Shown: in pieces, positions 1 through 8,050 of the stretch | Layout of the letters: every line of letters begins with the position of its first letter | How positions within the stretch are numbered: position 1 is the stretch's first letter | NCBI RefSeq assembly: GCF_002863305.2 | Contig: NZ_CP136962.1 | Coordinates: 992,001-1,056,000 of the forward strand | DNA from: Neisseria perflava | Lineage (GTDB): Bacteria; Pseudomonadota; Gammaproteobacteria; Burkholderiales; Neisseriaceae | DNA: 64,000 nucleotides | Direction of reading: 5' to 3' | Notes under the pieces: model-generated | Told to the model about the DNA's origin: nothing | Databases searched by the model: none | Seen by the model: the letters and a program-made list of their open reading frames with translations, nothing else | Program-made: the position numbers and the translations under genes

Positions 1-115
1 CATATTTTCAGACGGCCTCTTTGTTTCTTTTATATCAAATGCTTTATCTATCCAGTCTGTCATTTGAAAAGTGCTACAATAGCCGTTTATTTTATTTTTC
101 AGACGGCCTGACAAT

Positions 116-2965
116 ATGTGCAACCATCATCACAAACATTCACACGATAATGACACCATCCGCATCCGTGGCGCGCGTACACATAATTTGAAAAATGTCG
201 ATTTAGACATTCCGCGCCACAAACTCGTGGTGGTAACAGGATTGTCAGGCAGCGGCAAATCATCGCTGGCGTTTGATACGCTGTATGCCGAAGGCCAACG
301 TCGTTATGTCGAAAGCCTTTCCGCCTATGCCCGTCAATTTTTGCAGATGATGGACAAACCCGACGTAGATTTGATCGAAGGTCTGTCTCCCGCGATTTCC
401 ATCGAGCAGAAATCCACCAGCCACAACCCGCGCTCCACCGTCGGTACGGTAACAGAAATCCACGACTACCTGCGTCTTTTGTACGCACGCGTCGGCACAC
501 CCTACTGCCCCGAACACAATCTGCCGCTGTCGAGCCAAACCGTATCTCAGATGGTCGATGCCGTCTTGAAGCTGCCGGAAGACACGCGCGTGATGATTCT
601 TGCGCCGGCGGTGCGCGAGCGTAAGGGCGAGTTTGTCGATTTCTTTGCCGACTTGCAGGCGCAAGGTTTTGCGCGTGTGCGCGTGGACGGCGAGGTCTAT
701 CAGCTTGACGAAGTGCCGAAGCTGGAAAAAAACATCAAACACAATATCGACGTCGTCATCGACCGCGTGAAAGTAAAAGCCGACATTAAACAACGGCTGG
801 CGGAAAGTTTTGAAACCGCATTGCGCCACGGAAACGAACGCGCGCTGGCAATGGAGATGGACAGCAGCGAAGAGCATTGGTTTTCCGCGCGTTTCGCCTG
901 CCCCGTGTGTTCGTACAGCCTGCCCGAATTAGAGCCGCGCCTGTTTTCCTTCAACAACCCTATGGGTTCTTGCCCGACTTGCGACGGCTTGGGTAATACT
1001 AACTTCTTCGATCCCGAAAAAGTGGTCGCCCATCCTGAATTATCCTTAGCCGCAGGCGCGATTGACGGCTGGGATAAGCGCAACCAATTCTATTTCCAAA
1101 TGATTCAATCGTTAGCACGCCATTATGAGTTTGATGTGGATGCAGCATGGGAAACCCTACCTGAAAAAGTCAAAAAAGTTGTCTTGCACGGCTCGGGCAA
1201 AGAAGTCATTGATTTCACTTACCTGTCCGAACGCGGCACCACCTTCAACCGCAGCCATGCCTTTGAAGGCATCATTCCCAATCTCGAACGCCGCTACCGC
1301 GAAACCGATAGCGAAACCGTGCGCGAAAAACTGCGTGAATACCAAAACCACCGCGCCTGCCCAAGCTGCGGCGGCGCACGTTTGCGCAAAGAAGCCCGCT
1401 ACGTTTACGTCAGCGGCGAACCTTTGCACGAAGTCTCCGCCTGGCCGCTGACCAAAACCCACCAATTCTTTGAAACACTGGATTTGGACGGCAATAAAAA
1501 ACAAATCGCCGAAAAAATCCTCAAAGAAATCACCGAGCGGCTCGGCTTCCTGATTAACGTCGGGCTGGATTACCTGAATCTCTCCCGCTCCGCCGAAACC
1601 CTATCCGGCGGCGAAGCCCAGCGCATCCGCCTCGCCAGCCAAATCGGCAGCGGCCTGACCGGCGTGATGTACGTATTAGACGAACCCTCCATCGGCCTGC
1701 ACCAGCGCGACAACGACCGCCTGCTCGCCACCCTCAAACGCCTGCGCGACTTGGGCAACAGCGTGATTGTGGTCGAACACGACGAAGACGCCATCCGCGA
1801 AGCCGATTTCGTAGTCGATATGGGCCCCGGCGCGGGCGAACACGGCGGCAACGTACTGATTGCCGACACGCCTGAAAACGTCGCCAAATGCGAAAACTCC
1901 GTTACCGGACAATACCTCAGCGGCAAAAAATCCATTGCCGTGCCGTCTGAACGCACGCCCGTCAATCCCGACCGAATGTTCGTCCTCAAAGGTGCGCGCG
2001 GCAACAACCTCAAAAACGTTACCCTCGAATTGCCGCTCGGTTTGATTACCTGCATTACCGGCGTATCCGGCAGCGGCAAATCCACCCTGATTAACGACAC
2101 CCTCGCCAAAATCACCGCCCGCGAACTCAACCGCGCCCAAGAAGAACCCGCCCCATACGACGACATCCACGGCCTCGAACACCTCGACAAAGTCATCAAC
2201 GTCGACCAATCCCCCATCGGCCGCACCCCGCGCTCCAACCCCGCCACCTACACCGGCCTGTTCACCCCCATCCGCGAACTCTTCGCCGGCGTACCCCTCT
2301 CGCGCGAACGCGGCTACAACGTCGGCAGATTCTCCTTCAACGTCAAAGGCGGTCGCTGCGAAGCCTGCCAAGGCGACGGCGTGATTAAAGTCGAAATGCA
2401 CTTCCTGCCCGACGTGTACGTCCCCTGCGAAGTCTGCCACGGCAAACGCTACAACCGCGAAACGCTCGAAATCCAATACAAAGGCAAAAATATCAGCCAA
2501 GTCCTCGACATGACCGTCGAAGAAGCCCGCGAATTTTTCGACGCCGTCCCCACCGTATCGCGCAAACTGCAAACCCTGATGGACGTAGGCTTAGGCTACA
2601 TCCGCCTCGGTCAATCCGCCACCACCCTCTCCGGCGGCGAAGCCCAACGCGTCAAACTCGCCCTAGAGCTATCCAAACGCGACACCGGCAGAACGCTCTA
2701 TATCCTCGACGAACCGACCACAGGCCTGCACTTCGCCGACATCGCCCTATTGCTGGAAGTCATAGGTCGTCTGAAAGGCAAAGGCAACTCGATTGTGATT
2801 ATTGAACATAATCTTGACGTCATTAAAACTGCTGATTATATTGTCGACTTAGGGCCTGAAGGGGGAGATGGCGGAGGGCAAATTATTGCATCAGGTACTC
2901 CCGAACAAGTAGCTCAAAACAAGAAAAGTCATACTGGTGCATATTTAAAACAAATCTTAAAGTAA
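116..2965 (+). CDS. uvrA: UvrABC excinuclease subunit A
   Basis: Damage-recognition ATPase of nucleotide excision repair; it dimerises, loads UvrB on lesions and acts in the cytoplasm. The 949 residues are the usual length. The first Walker A (GLSGSGKSS) is at residues 42-50, with a second nucleotide-binding half beginning around residue 620 (GVSGSGKST). Each half has an ABC signature ([24 protein letters not shown]), and CxxC zinc-finger pairs are visible (CPVC/CPTC, CEAC/CEVC). A short His-rich N-terminus precedes the conserved part. The start follows a DUS and has no obvious Shine-Dalgarno sequence. The last ~170 bases use different codons from the rest (GGG/GGA glycines instead of GGC), suggesting a recombinant 3' end; the protein is nevertheless intact. 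Confidence 0.97.
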   Translation: MCNHHHKHSHDNDTIRIRGARTHNLKNVDLDIPRHKLVVVTGLSGSGKSSLAFDTLYAEGQRRYVESLSAYARQFLQMMDKPDVDLIEGLSPAISIEQKSTSHNPRSTVGTVTEIHDYLRLLYARVGTPYCPEHNLPLSSQTVSQMVDAVLKLPEDTRVMILAPAVRERKGEFVDFFADLQAQGFARVRVDGEVYQLDEVPKLEKNIKHNIDVVIDRVKVKADIKQRLAESFETALRHGNERALAMEMDSSEEHWFSARFACPVCSYSLPELEPRLFSFNNPMGSCPTCDGLGNTNFFDPEKVVAHPELSLAAGAIDGWDKRNQFYFQMIQSLARHYEFDVDAAWETLPEKVKKVVLHGSGKEVIDFTYLSERGTTFNRSHAFEGIIPNLERRYRETDSETVREKLREYQNHRACPSCGGARLRKEARYVYVSGEPLHEVSAWPLTKTHQFFETLDLDGNKKQIAEKILKEITERLGFLINVGLDYLNLSRSAETLSGGEAQRIRLASQIGSGLTGVMYVLDEPSIGLHQRDNDRLLATLKRLRDLGNSVIVVEHDEDAIREADFVVDMGPGAGEHGGNVLIADTPENVAKCENSVTGQYLSGKKSIAVPSERTPVNPDRMFVLKGARGNNLKNVTLELPLGLITCITGVSGSGKSTLINDTLAKITARELNRAQEEPAPYDDIHGLEHLDKVINVDQSPIGRTPRSNPATYTGLFTPIRELFAGVPLSRERGYNVGRFSFNVKGGRCEACQGDGVIKVEMHFLPDVYVPCEVCHGKRYNRETLEIQYKGKNISQVLDMTVEEAREFFDAVPTVSRKLQTLMDVGLGYIRLGQSATTLSGGEAQRVKLALELSKRDTGRTLYILDEPTTGLHFADIALLLEVIGRLKGKGNSIVIIEHNLDVIKTADYIVDLGPEGGDGGGQIIASGTPEQVAQNKKSHTGAYLKQILK

Positions 2966-3017
2966 TATTTTTTAAATCATTTATATTGATTATTTTAATC
3001 CAACATTTGGGAAATTT

Positions 3018-3944
3018 ATGTTTAAACGTTCAAATTCAAATAGTATCATTTCAAGTTTAATTGCCAGTGCTGCAGGAGTGGCAGTAGCCAGTTATGGTAC
3101 TTATAAAAAAAAATCAGCTGCTGAAATGTTGAATGAAGCAAATAAAATTGGAGAAGAAGCTCAATCAAAATATCAAATTTCAAAAGAAAAGCTTTTTTCC
3201 ATTCATAACTTAACACAACAACAATTTGAAACTTTATCTCTAATAAAGAAACAAGTTTTTCATAATCAAATCGCTCATTTTTTAAACACACTTAAAAATT
3301 CTGGAAAATTTCAAAAAGTTTCAGGAGAACTAAAAGATTTTGATGTGAATTTATATATAGAAGATTTGGCAGAAATTCAAGATTTTATTCAATATCAAAA
3401 AAGCAGTACTCATAATACACAGAGTATGTCTTTAAGTACAACTTTGGGGGCTCTTGCATATTCAGGATTCAAGCAAAAAGCTCCTGAAGGATGGTTTTCT
3501 CAAAAATGGGAAAGCTTTACTGGTGCAAAAGCCAGACGTGAAACTGACAATCTTTTTATTGGTACTGCCACTGCCACCGTCTCAGCGGGTTTAGCATTGG
3601 CTTGGAGTGGTATCAAAGAAGCTAACGATGCTGAAAAAGCCTTAACAGAAGCACAGGCATTTGCAGCACAAGTTGAAGTTGAAATTGGTCGTTTTGAAAT
3701 TCTAGAAAAAGGATTTCTTGCATTACAAGATAATGCCCAAGAGATAATTAATACATTAAATGAATTAGTTAATCGATACGAAAAAATTAAGGTAAATACT
3801 ACAAATGATAAAAATTTTGAACTAATGACTAATATTGCAGTTGCATTAAAAAATATTATGATGATAAAAATAGTTCAAGAAAATGGTGAGCTCATATCTA
3901 ATATAAAGCAAACTTGCTCAGGATATTTAACACAAGAAATTTAA
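3018..3944 (+). CDS. AT-rich hypothetical protein with two small-residue hydrophobic segments
   Basis: Function not recognised. The 308-residue protein begins with a Ser-rich stretch and a hydrophobic Ala/Gly segment (about residues 9-27) followed by KKK. Then come a long charged, probably helical region, a second Ala/Thr/Gly hydrophobic segment (about 181-199), and a C-terminal helical region rich in Glu and Ala. The plan resembles a loosely defined family often annotated as hypothetical or chemotaxis protein (from memory, untested). The gene is far more AT-rich than its neighbours: bases 3241-3300 hold only 12 G/C. It carries no DUS, starts 52 bp after uvrA behind GGGAAA, and is followed directly by a second AT-rich gene, so the two probably form one transferred unit. 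Confidence 0.75.
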   Translation: MFKRSNSNSIISSLIASAAGVAVASYGTYKKKSAAEMLNEANKIGEEAQSKYQISKEKLFSIHNLTQQQFETLSLIKKQVFHNQIAHFLNTLKNSGKFQKVSGELKDFDVNLYIEDLAEIQDFIQYQKSSTHNTQSMSLSTTLGALAYSGFKQKAPEGWFSQKWESFTGAKARRETDNLFIGTATATVSAGLALAWSGIKEANDAEKALTEAQAFAAQVEVEIGRFEILEKGFLALQDNAQEIINTLNELVNRYEKIKVNTTNDKNFELMTNIAVALKNIMMIKIVQENGELISNIKQTCSGYLTQEI

Positions 3945-3962
3945 ATGAAAGGGAAGATTAAA

Positions 3963-4472
3963 ATGAAAAATCAAATGGATACTAACATGATGATAGCATC
4001 TACAGCAACTAATTTTGGTTTACAAATGTTAAATAATTCTCGTATTAACAAACAAGAAAAGAATGCTTTAGCTCGTGAAAAAATGAATCGACAAATGGAT
4101 GCTCTTCAGGAGGTATTTTCTTGCTGTGAAAGAGTTGCAGTTGAATTTATTAATTGTTTAAATACTGCTGAACAAGAGAAAACCAAACGAGAAATGATTG
4201 CAAATTGGAAAGAAGTTAGTCTAGAGAAAATTGCAGCCCAAAAACAGTTTTTAATGCAATATTTAGATAACACATTTGAAGAGCGAAAAGAAAATTTTAG
4301 TCATTTTTTCAATGCACTAGATAAAGGAATTGAGTCAGGAAATATAGAAATTGTTAATGCTGCCTTGAATGGTATTGTAGATTTAGCAAAAACATCGCCC
4401 TTAAAAGCAGAAGTAAGCCAAGTCTTAGCTGCTCTTGATAACGAACATAATATGACTGAATTTAAATTTTAA
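3963..4472 (+). CDS. AT-rich hypothetical helical protein, partner of the preceding gene
   Basis: Function not recognised. The 169 residues are mostly charged and probably helical, with no signal peptide; the only mildly hydrophobic stretch is near the N-terminus (MMIASTATNFGLQML). Two adjacent cysteines (SCCE) and one further Cys occur in the first third. An in-frame ATG at 3945 lies immediately after the upstream stop, but 3963 is preferred because GGGAAG sits seven bases before it. The 18-bp gap to the upstream gene and the shared AT-rich composition argue for a two-gene operon. Absence of membrane segments suggests a cytosolic partner of the upstream, probably membrane-associated, protein (inference). 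Confidence 0.72.
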   Translation: MKNQMDTNMMIASTATNFGLQMLNNSRINKQEKNALAREKMNRQMDALQEVFSCCERVAVEFINCLNTAEQEKTKREMIANWKEVSLEKIAAQKQFLMQYLDNTFEERKENFSHFFNALDKGIESGNIEIVNAALNGIVDLAKTSPLKAEVSQVLAALDNEHNMTEFKF

Positions 4473-4507
4473 TAATTTTTAGCAAGCCGTAGCCTGCATA
4501 CTCAACC

Positions 4508-4600
4508 GACCGCGTGCGTGGCTGCGCTACACACCCTACCTGTAAATCACACGAAACTTCAAAACCTACGCGTAGGGTGTGTGCGGGACGCACGCGGTTG
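4508..4600. repeat. Imperfect inverted repeat, REP/MITE-like
   Basis: Left arm 4508-4540 (ACCGCGTGCGTGGCTGCGCT then ACACACCCTACC) and right arm 4572-4600 (GTAGGGTGTGTGCGGGACGC then ACGCGGTT) are near-complementary over about 30 bases with a 31-base centre. It lies 35 bp after the AT-rich gene pair. The rest of the 4473-4778 intergenic stretch holds a DUS hairpin and the lipoprotein terminator; I see no gene in it. It does not resemble a Correia element. Mobility is inferred only from shape and position. Confidence 0.6.
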
Positions 4601-4650
4601 TTTGATTGATGGTTTGCTGTTGTAAATTTTAACTTAGTTGAAACTAACGC

Positions 4651-4682
4651 TTTCAGACGGCATAAGAAATGGCCGTCTGAAA
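4651..4682. terminator. DUS inverted-repeat hairpin
   Basis: TTTCAGACGGC and GCCGTCTGAAA form a perfect 11-bp stem with a 10-base loop. The left arm belongs to an AT-type DUS (ATGCCGTCTGAA read on the minus strand). It probably ends transcription from the AT-rich gene pair. Confidence 0.6.
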
Positions 4683-4726
4683 ACTGAAAAAGCTCATCTA
4701 AAATAACTACCCTAATTCACACAACA

Positions 4727-4760
4727 AAAAACGGATTCCAAATCATTGGAATCCGTTTTT
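4727..4760 (-). terminator. Intrinsic terminator of the DUF5339-like lipoprotein gene
   Basis: AAAAACGGATTCCAA and TTGGAATCCGTTTTT form a perfect 15-bp stem with loop ATCA and T-runs in both directions, so it could work bidirectionally. It is not built from DUS. Confidence 0.85.
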
Positions 4761-4778
4761 CTGTAAAGCTTAGCTGTA

Positions 4779-5165
4779 TTATTTAGCTTCTTCTTTAGCG
4801 TCTTCAGCAGCTTCTTTTGCATCTTCCGCTGCGTCTTTTGCTTCTTCTTTAGCCTCTTCAGCGGCGTCTTTGGCTTCTTCGGCTTTTTCTTCAGGAGTTT
4901 CGGCAGCCGGAACGCCTTTCAAAGCATCCAAAGAAGTTTTACAAGTTGCATCACGTTGGTCTGCTGGCAGGTTTTTCAACGCTTCTTTGGTTTGTTCGAA
5001 AGATTTTTGCATCATTTCTTTGGTTGCGGCATCTACGTCTTTAGTTGCTTCGGCAAATGCTTTTTCGTACTCGTCACAAACGGCAGAAGAAGATGAGCCT
5101 GAACCGCCGCATGCTGACAGGGACAGGGCTGCCAACAAAGCCGCCAATAAAACTGATGTTTTCAT
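4779..5165 (-). CDS. Small lipoprotein, DUF5339-like, with charged C-terminal repeats
   Basis: A 128-residue envelope lipoprotein. The signal peptide ends in lipobox LSLSAC, with the acylated Cys at residue 19. A Gly/Ser linker follows, then a helical domain with two cysteines (VCDEYEKAF and DATCKTS) that resembles the DUF5339 family common in Neisseria. Residues ~90-128 are a low-complexity Lys/Glu/Ala helix built from 11-residue units (EEAKDAAEEAK-like). The repeated DNA could change length by slippage. Function is unknown; a periplasmic structural or stress role is a guess. The start is supported by GAGAG upstream. Confidence 0.8.
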   Translation of the reverse strand: MKTSVLLAALLAALSLSACGGSGSSSSAVCDEYEKAFAEATKDVDAATKEMMQKSFEQTKEALKNLPADQRDATCKTSLDALKGVPAAETPEEKAEEAKDAAEEAKEEAKDAAEDAKEAAEDAKEEAK

Positions 5166-5296
5166 GTGTCTCTCACTTTTTTAAATTTAGGTTAAAGGAT
5201 GTTATATGTTAATTCATTATATGAAGGTGTCAAGAGATTTTGTTTAATTTAATTAAAACTATATCATTGAAAGAGCCTGCCTATCTTAACATGATC

Positions 5297-5324
5297 AAGG
5301 CCGTCTGAAATTTCAGACGGCCTT
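5297..5324 (-). terminator. DUS-pair terminator of nrdD
   Basis: AAGGCCGTCTGAAA is followed directly by its complement, giving a 14-bp palindrome. It lies just after the nrdD stop in the transcribed direction, with T-rich sequence on the plus side. Confidence 0.75.
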
Positions 5325-5354
5325 TGCTTTTTTAAGTAATCCTTTTTTCAATGA

Positions 5355-7136
5355 TTACGCCGCTTTACGGTGATAATGTCTGAGCGCATGCTCTTTGCGA
5401 CGACCGCTGGAGAAGGCGGATACGCGTTTCAGGTAGCCGATGACGCGAGTGCCGTAGTCGATGTCGTGCGAACCGCAGGCGGAGCAGGCGTGCAGGGTGC
5501 GTTTGTCGATGTGGCCGCATTCGTTGCAGATGGTGATGCGCACGTTCACGCAGAAGTAGTTGCAGCCGGTTTGCGCGGCGATGTCCAAGAGCGAGCGGTA
5601 GCCAGATTCGGGCAAGGCTTCGTCAAGGTTCAAGTGCAGCGCGGAACCGCCGTCGAGCCAGTCCACCAGTTCTTTGCCGTGCAGCAGGAATTTGTCGAGC
5701 GCGTTGATTTCTTCGTCTTCGACAACGTAGAAATAGGAGTTGTAGCATTCGCGGCTGACTTTGTAGCCGTCGGCTTTGTCCCATTTGGCGTTTTTCACGC
5801 CGAGGTTTTCGGCGGGGACAAACTCGGTGTTGAACTTTACGCCGTAGTGTTTGCTGGCGGCTTGGTTGGCTTCAAATATGGTTTTCAGACGGCCTTGGAC
5901 GAAATTGATGTAGTCGTCGTTGTAGCCGACCTTAATACCTTGCGATTCGGCGGCTTCCGCCATGCCGTTGATGCCGATGGTGAGGAACTGTTTGTCCAGC
6001 GTGATGAAACCTGCATCGTAAACGGGTAGCATGCCGGCTACTTGGTATTCTTCCATCAGTTTGCGGTAGGCGTATTGGTATTTGTGGATTTTGGCGACTT
6101 CGGCGGCAAGGTCGCGCCCGTCTTGTTCCAACCGGTTCATATTGATGGTGATGACGTTGATGGAACCGGTCGCCACGCCGCCCGCACCAAGTGTGTAGCT
6201 GAAGGTACGGTCTTCGATGGCGTTGCGCAAACGGCAGCAGGAAGCCAAGGAGTCAGGATTGTCGGAAAGATAGACGAAGAAGGAATTGCCTTCCGCCAAC
6301 TCTTTCGCCATTTCGTCGGCAAACACGGTGTCTTTGCATTTGCCGCCGTCAGTCAGCATCGCAGCGGTCACGACGGGAAAAGTCAAAACGGCTTTGGTAC
6401 GTTCCTGATTGAACCATTTGAGGAAGAAGTTTTGCAGCTTCGCCACGCTCGTCCACACCGGTTTGCTGAAATCGGGGAAGACGAAATCGCCAAACATCGC
6501 ATCGAAATAGTATTGATCGTAAACGGAAATATTCCAAAACACACTCTGATAGCCGCGCGCGGCGGCGGGCTGGTTGATGCTGTACACCACCTGCTGCATA
6601 TGATTGGCGATTTCTTTGCCGTGGGTTTCCAAATAATCGTCGCCGTAGTCTTTGCGGGCGAAATAGTCGAAATAAGTCAGAAATTCCACCGTCGCCACCG
6701 CGCCGGCAAACTGCGCGCTGATGGCAAACACCAAGTTGATAAACGAGCCGCAAAACGAAGCCAGATGCTGCGGCGCTTTGGATTCGCCGCCGAGTTTGCT
6801 TAAGCCGTCGAGCAGGAAGGGATACAGCGTAACCGACACACAATAAGGCTTGAGACTGGTTTCGTCGTGCACATAAATCTCGTGCGCCTCAATCTGGCGG
6901 ATGTATTCGTCGGCAACGGATTGGTCGAAAATTTCGGCGATTTTACGCGACACTTGGGCGCGGTTAATCTGCACGAAAAAATCTTTCATGATTTCCGCTT
7001 CCATCGTAGCGATGTTTTTCTGGGTAACGTTGGCGTTGGCGTCCATTTTCGAGCCGTCCGCCGCGTTTTGCGCGCTGATGTAGTCGTGCATGAATTGTAG
7101 TTTTCCGTTTAACTGTTCGGGATGCAGCCGAATCAT
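5355..7136 (-). CDS. nrdD: Anaerobic ribonucleoside-triphosphate reductase (class III)
   Basis: Oxygen-sensitive glycyl-radical enzyme reducing NTPs to dNTPs for anaerobic DNA synthesis. The 593-residue protein starts at the ATG behind AGGAG; a longer upstream reading lacks a ribosome site. The C-terminus has a four-Cys zinc site (CNECGH and CSACGS) followed by RVIGYL, where the Gly is the expected radical residue. The N-terminus enters directly at the region matching E. coli NrdD after its ATP-cone (QNAADGSKMDANANVT), so the allosteric ATP-cone appears absent and the enzyme is ~120 residues shorter than the E. coli form. It lies 117 bp downstream of its activase gene nrdG. A single DUS in that gap suggests no strong terminator, so both genes are probably co-transcribed. 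Confidence 0.93.
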   Translation of the reverse strand: MIRLHPEQLNGKLQFMHDYISAQNAADGSKMDANANVTQKNIATMEAEIMKDFFVQINRAQVSRKIAEIFDQSVADEYIRQIEAHEIYVHDETSLKPYCVSVTLYPFLLDGLSKLGGESKAPQHLASFCGSFINLVFAISAQFAGAVATVEFLTYFDYFARKDYGDDYLETHGKEIANHMQQVVYSINQPAAARGYQSVFWNISVYDQYYFDAMFGDFVFPDFSKPVWTSVAKLQNFFLKWFNQERTKAVLTFPVVTAAMLTDGGKCKDTVFADEMAKELAEGNSFFVYLSDNPDSLASCCRLRNAIEDRTFSYTLGAGGVATGSINVITINMNRLEQDGRDLAAEVAKIHKYQYAYRKLMEEYQVAGMLPVYDAGFITLDKQFLTIGINGMAEAAESQGIKVGYNDDYINFVQGRLKTIFEANQAASKHYGVKFNTEFVPAENLGVKNAKWDKADGYKVSRECYNSYFYVVEDEEINALDKFLLHGKELVDWLDGGSALHLNLDEALPESGYRSLLDIAAQTGCNYFCVNVRITICNECGHIDKRTLHACSACGSHDIDYGTRVIGYLKRVSAFSSGRRKEHALRHYHRKAA

Positions 7137-7253
7137 GTTAATTCTCCTGTATGGTTTGGATGATTTATCAAGCAATGACGGTCAGGCCGTCTGAAACATC
7201 GCTGTCAGCGAATACAATAAATTCAATTTAAATCAGTGCAATACAGCACCGGG

Positions 7254-7763
7254 CTAAATTGAAGCCACTGAAAAAACTTTATGCACGGGTTTGTCTTTGA
7301 TAAACAAGCGGTTCAACACCTCACCCGTGCGCAAATCGACAAACTTCTGATTGGTGGTCGGGCTACCCAAGCCGCCCAGCTCCATCTGCCAGCGGCCGGT
7401 TTTCAGATACGTCAGATAAGGCAGGATGCCGTCTGAAACCGCCTCCAGCTCCTCGCGATCCAAGCCAGTGTACAAGCAGGCTTTCAATCCTTCCTGAGCA
7501 ACAATAGCCAGCATTTTCTGCAAGGCTTTCGGTTGCCACTCCCCGCCCATAAACAACACGCAGCTGATTAATCCGTGATAGCGTTTCAGACGGCCTTTTA
7601 AATAATCCTCGGTCAATTCCGTGCCAATACCCTCTTTCCATGTATCGGCACTATGGCAACCTTTGCAACGCAGCGGACAGCCTGAAAACAGAAATGCCAG
7701 CGACACTTCGCCCGGCACTTCCTGCCATACAATTTGCTCAACTGTAAATTTCAAGCTACTCAT
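7254..7763 (-). CDS. nrdG: Anaerobic ribonucleotide reductase activating enzyme (radical SAM)
   Basis: Activase that uses a [4Fe-4S] cluster and S-adenosylmethionine to install the glycyl radical on NrdD. The radical-SAM motif CPLRCKGC (CxxxCxxC) is at residues 29-36 of the 169-residue product, followed by FMGGEW in place of the usual GGE motif. A GTG six codons upstream (7781) could also start the frame, but it overlaps a putative NrdR box and is less likely. Gene order is nrdG then nrdD, opposite to E. coli. Upstream, two NrdR-like boxes suggest repression when dNTP pools are sufficient (inference). Confidence 0.9.
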   Translation of the reverse strand: MSSLKFTVEQIVWQEVPGEVSLAFLFSGCPLRCKGCHSADTWKEGIGTELTEDYLKGRLKRYHGLISCVLFMGGEWQPKALQKMLAIVAQEGLKACLYTGLDREELEAVSDGILPYLTYLKTGRWQMELGGLGSPTTNQKFVDLRTGEVLNRLFIKDKPVHKVFSVASI

Positions 7764-7777
7764 TGCAATACCATAAA

Positions 7778-7825
7778 ACACAAGATATGGTGCGAATTAA
7801 AACACAATACTACTAGATATGGTAT
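7778..7825 (-). promoter_or_regulatory. Two NrdR-like boxes upstream of nrdG
   Basis: Box 1 (7778-7793, ACACAAGATATGGTGC) and box 2 (7810-7825, CTACTAGATATGGTAT) both resemble the NrdR consensus ACACwATATATwGTGT. They share the core GATATGGT exactly and are 32 bp apart, about three helical turns, as expected for cooperative NrdR binding. They sit between nrdG and AT-rich sequence likely to hold its promoter. nrdR itself is not in the window. Confidence 0.65.
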
Positions 7826-7918
7826 TTTTATTTAACAATGTATTTTACTCGTATAATAGATTTTTATTATTTAACCAATTGTAAATTACTATATTAAGTT
7901 CAACTTTAAACCAATAAA

Positions 7919-7948
7919 AGGCCGTCTGAATTATCTTTCAGACGGCCT
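7919..7948. terminator. DUS-pair terminator, distal copy
   Basis: AGGCCGTCTGAA, loop TTATCT, then the complement. Stem and loop are identical to the copy 90 bp away at 8009-8038; both lie between rlmL and nrdG. Confidence 0.7.
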
Positions 7949-8008
7949 GAAATTAAAATAAAAGAAGCAAACTCCGTTATAGCAAAGTCTATCTAAATAA
8001 AACAAAAA

Positions 8009-8038
8009 AGGCCGTCTGAATTATCTTTCAGACGGCCT
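8009..8038 (-). terminator. DUS-pair terminator of rlmL
   Basis: Perfect 12-bp DUS stem with loop TTATCT immediately after the rlmL stop. The A-run on its left is a T-run in the transcript. Confidence 0.8.
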
Positions 8039-8050
8039 CAATTTCAGGTT

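Noticed and set aside
1676..2572. Long antisense frame in uvrA (298 codons) and similar ones in nrdD, trpE, pgm and rpsA
   Set aside because: Shadow frames of GC-rich genes; they lack ribosome sites and their proteins are Gly/Val/Phe-rich artefacts of codon bias.
5166..5290. Consensus TTGACA on the minus strand before the lipoprotein gene
   Set aside because: The nearest TATAAT is only 6 bases downstream and the 17-base position has AACATA; a promoter is likely there but cannot be placed with confidence.
7901..8050. CRISPR-like array from repeated GCCGTCTGAA units
   Set aside because: The repeats are inverted DUS pairs with terminator geometry, not direct repeats with regular unique spacers.
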